Shown here: positions 4,704-5,994 of the stretch, piece by piece
How the letters are laid out: each line of letters starts with the position of its first letter
Position numbering within the stretch: the first letter of the stretch is position 1
From: Thermoanaerobaculales bacterium
GTDB taxonomy: Bacteria; Acidobacteriota; Thermoanaerobaculia; Thermoanaerobaculales; Sulfomarinibacteraceae
Direction of reading: 5' to 3'
NCBI GenBank assembly: GCA_025456385.1
Contig: JALOKS010000182.1
Span: forward strand, 1-5,994
DNA length: 5,994 bases
Translations under genes and position numbers: made by a program
Notes under the pieces: model-generated
What the model was told of the DNA's origin: nothing
Database searches by the model: none
The model's input: the letters and a program-made list of their open reading frames with translations, nothing else

Positions 4704-5729
4704 GTGTCCTTCGTCGACGATCCGACCCCGGTCTCGGAGCCGCCGCCCGCCGGCGTGCTGCTCCTCAACCTCGGCTCGCCGGCAGCACCCACCGCGAGTG
4801 CGGTGCGGGCCTACCTCGCGCAGTTTCTCGCCGATCCGCGGGTGGTCGAGCTCCCCCGCTTCCGCTGGTGGCTGATCCGCAGCCTCTTCGTGCTGCCGCT
4901 GCGGCCCCACCGCTCGGCGCGCGCCTACCGCACGATCTGGGCCGCGGACGGCTCGCCCCTGGTCGTCACCTCCCGCCATCAGGCGGCCGACCTCGAGTGG
5001 GAGCTCGGCCGCCGCCTCGACCGGCCGCTCCCCGTCTTCTGCGGCATGCGCTACGGCAAGCCGTCGGTCGAAGCCGCTCTCGGCGTGCTCCTCCGCCGCG
5101 GCTGCCGGCGGATCCTGGTCCTGCCGCTGTTCCCCCAGTACTCGGGAGCCACCACCGGCTCCGCCCTCGACGAGGTCTTCCGCCAGCTGTCGGCTCGACG
5201 CCTGGTTCCCGAGCTGCGGACCATCTCCGACTACCACGACCACCCCGCCTACATCGACGCGCTGGCGGCGAGCGTGCACGACGCCTGGCGGGACGGCGGG
5301 CGCCCGCGCCAGCTCCTGATCAGCTTCCACGGCCTGCCCGAGCGCTACGCCGAGGCCGGCGACCCCTATCCCGGCCAATGCCGGGCCACGGCGGCGCTGC
5401 TCGCCGAGCGCCTCGACCTCGAGCCCGCGTGCATCGCGACCGCCTTCCAGTCGCGCTTCGGACGCGAGCGCTGGATCGGACCCGAGACCGCCGGCCTGCT
5501 GCGCCGCTGGGGCAAGGACCGGCTCGACAGCCTCGACGTGATCTGCCCCGGCTTCGCCGCCGACTGTCTCGAGACCCTGGAGGAGATCGCGATCGCCGGC
5601 CGCCGCAGCTTCGAGAAGGCCGGCGGCGGACGCTTCCGCTACATCCCGGCCCTCAACCGGCGACCCGACCACATCTCGGCCCTCGCCGAGATCGTCATCG
5701 AGCAGCTCGGCAGCTCGGCGGCTGGGTGA
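4704..5729 (+). CDS. hemH: Ferrochelatase HemH
   Basis: Ferrochelatase inserts Fe2+ into protoporphyrin IX (or coproporphyrin III in the alternative route). From GTG 4704 the protein has 341 aa, close to the usual 310-350. Conserved blocks in order are VLLLNLGSP (18-26), YRTIWAADGSPL (75-86), GMRYGKPSV (114-122), LVLPLFPQYSGATTGSA (138-154), ISFHGLPERY (206-215) with metal-binding His209, FQSRFGRERWIGPET (248-262) and CPGFAADCLETLEEI (281-295) with catalytic Glu290. There is no extra C-terminal Fe-S cysteine domain. GTG was chosen because it starts 17 codons before the first conserved block, lies 7 nt after a TAnnnT box and excludes the upstream heptamer array. In-frame ATG 4473 would translate the repeats. 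No ribosome binding site is seen, so a leaderless message is likely. A TIGR01777-type epimerase follows after 24 bp, probably co-transcribed. Confidence 0.96.
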   Translation: MSFVDDPTPVSEPPPAGVLLLNLGSPAAPTASAVRAYLAQFLADPRVVELPRFRWWLIRSLFVLPLRPHRSARAYRTIWAADGSPLVVTSRHQAADLEWELGRRLDRPLPVFCGMRYGKPSVEAALGVLLRRGCRRILVLPLFPQYSGATTGSALDEVFRQLSARRLVPELRTISDYHDHPAYIDALAASVHDAWRDGGRPRQLLISFHGLPERYAEAGDPYPGQCRATAALLAERLDLEPACIATAFQSRFGRERWIGPETAGLLRRWGKDRLDSLDVICPGFAADCLETLEEIAIAGRRSFEKAGGGRFRYIPALNRRPDHISALAEIVIEQLGSSAAG

Positions 5730-5753
5730 TCTGAGGGCTGGAAGGACCGCGCC

Positions 5754-5994
5754 GTGGCCGACGTTGTGCCAAGCTCCATGAAGATCGTCGTTTCCGGCGC
5801 AAGTGGGCTCGTCGGCTCGGACCTGGTCAGAGCCCTCGAGCGCGACGGCCACCGGGTCCTGCGCCTGGTGCGCCGCGCGCCGCAGGGCGGCTCCAGCGAG
5901 GCGGCCTGGGACCCGTCCCGGGGCAGCCTCGACCCGGCGGTGCTCAGCGGGGCCGGCGCCGTCATCAACCTCAACGGCCGCAGCATCGCCGCCG
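5754..5994 (+). CDS. TIGR01777-type NAD(P)-dependent epimerase (YfcH/SulA-like), partial (C-terminus beyond right edge)
   Basis: This is the N-terminal part of a short-chain dehydrogenase/epimerase with a Rossmann fold. After ATG 5778 the protein reads MKIVVSGASGLVGSDLV, a beta strand followed by the dinucleotide-binding GxxGxxG (residues 7-13 from that Met). Further on come AAWDPSRGSLDP and GAGAVINLNGRSIA. The WDP...G and AVINLxGxSIA blocks mark the TIGR01777 group rather than general sugar epimerases; its substrate is not established. I start at GTG 5754 because GGAAGGA (5740-5746) lies 7 nt upstream, adding eight residues to the family's usual start; ATG 5778 has no such site and is the alternative. 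It follows hemH by 24 bp in the same direction, which suggests one transcript. Confidence 0.86.
   Translation, partial: MADVVPSSMKIVVSGASGLVGSDLVRALERDGHRVLRLVRRAPQGGSSEAAWDPSRGSLDPAVLSGAGAVINLNGRSIAA

Noticed and set aside
4701..5852. 383-codon open frame on the minus strand across hemH
   Set aside because: It is antisense to a gene with all ferrochelatase motifs; its Ala/Glu/Gly/Arg-rich translation shows no domain and reflects codon bias on the other strand.

Overview
The window is a GC-rich bacterial chromosome segment with strong G/C preference at third codon positions. It holds six main genes and two long intergenic stretches that contain short repeats. The gene content suggests a respiring bacterium of a phylum such as Acidobacteriota or a myxobacteria-like lineage: an HdrD-like membrane Fe-S oxidoreductase, an ECF sigma factor with an NrsF-type anti-sigma, a rubrerythrin-like di-iron protein and a ferrochelatase. 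This placement is inference only, because there is no marker RNA in the window.

Layout. Positions 1-860 (minus) carry the N-terminal part of a heme b/Fe-S oxidoreductase that runs off the left edge. Positions 861-1258 have no confident gene; they hold a promoter and leader for that gene, heptanucleotide repeats, a 16-bp palindrome and GC hairpins. Positions 1259-2317 (minus) encode the adenine DNA glycosylase MutY. Divergent from it, 2412-2975 (plus) encodes an ECF sigma factor whose stop overlaps the start of a six-helix NrsF-like membrane anti-sigma factor (2972-3649). A nested inverted-repeat structure begins at the base after that stop. Positions 3804-4325 (plus) encode a rubrerythrin-like protein with a good promoter candidate, a leader hairpin and a strong Shine-Dalgarno. 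Positions 4326-4703 hold three tandem-repeat tracts, all with a 7-bp period, and a REP-like hairpin. Positions 4704-5729 (plus) encode ferrochelatase (HemH), read from an apparently leaderless GTG. It is followed 24 bp later by a TIGR01777-type NAD(P)-dependent epimerase that runs off the right edge.

Functionally the genes share a redox, iron and oxidative-damage theme: 8-oxoG repair (MutY), a sigma/anti-sigma pair whose relatives answer metal or oxidant stress, a di-iron protein, heme synthesis and a heme-containing electron carrier. That they act together is inference.

The least ordinary signals are non-coding. There is a family of 7-bp-period tandem repeats, including a 33-bp element present twice in opposite orientation (30/33 identical). 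There is also a recurring TAnnnT box exactly 7 nt upstream of a start codon, which suggests leaderless transcription. I see no CRISPR array, tRNA, rRNA, transposase or clearly novel multi-gene system.
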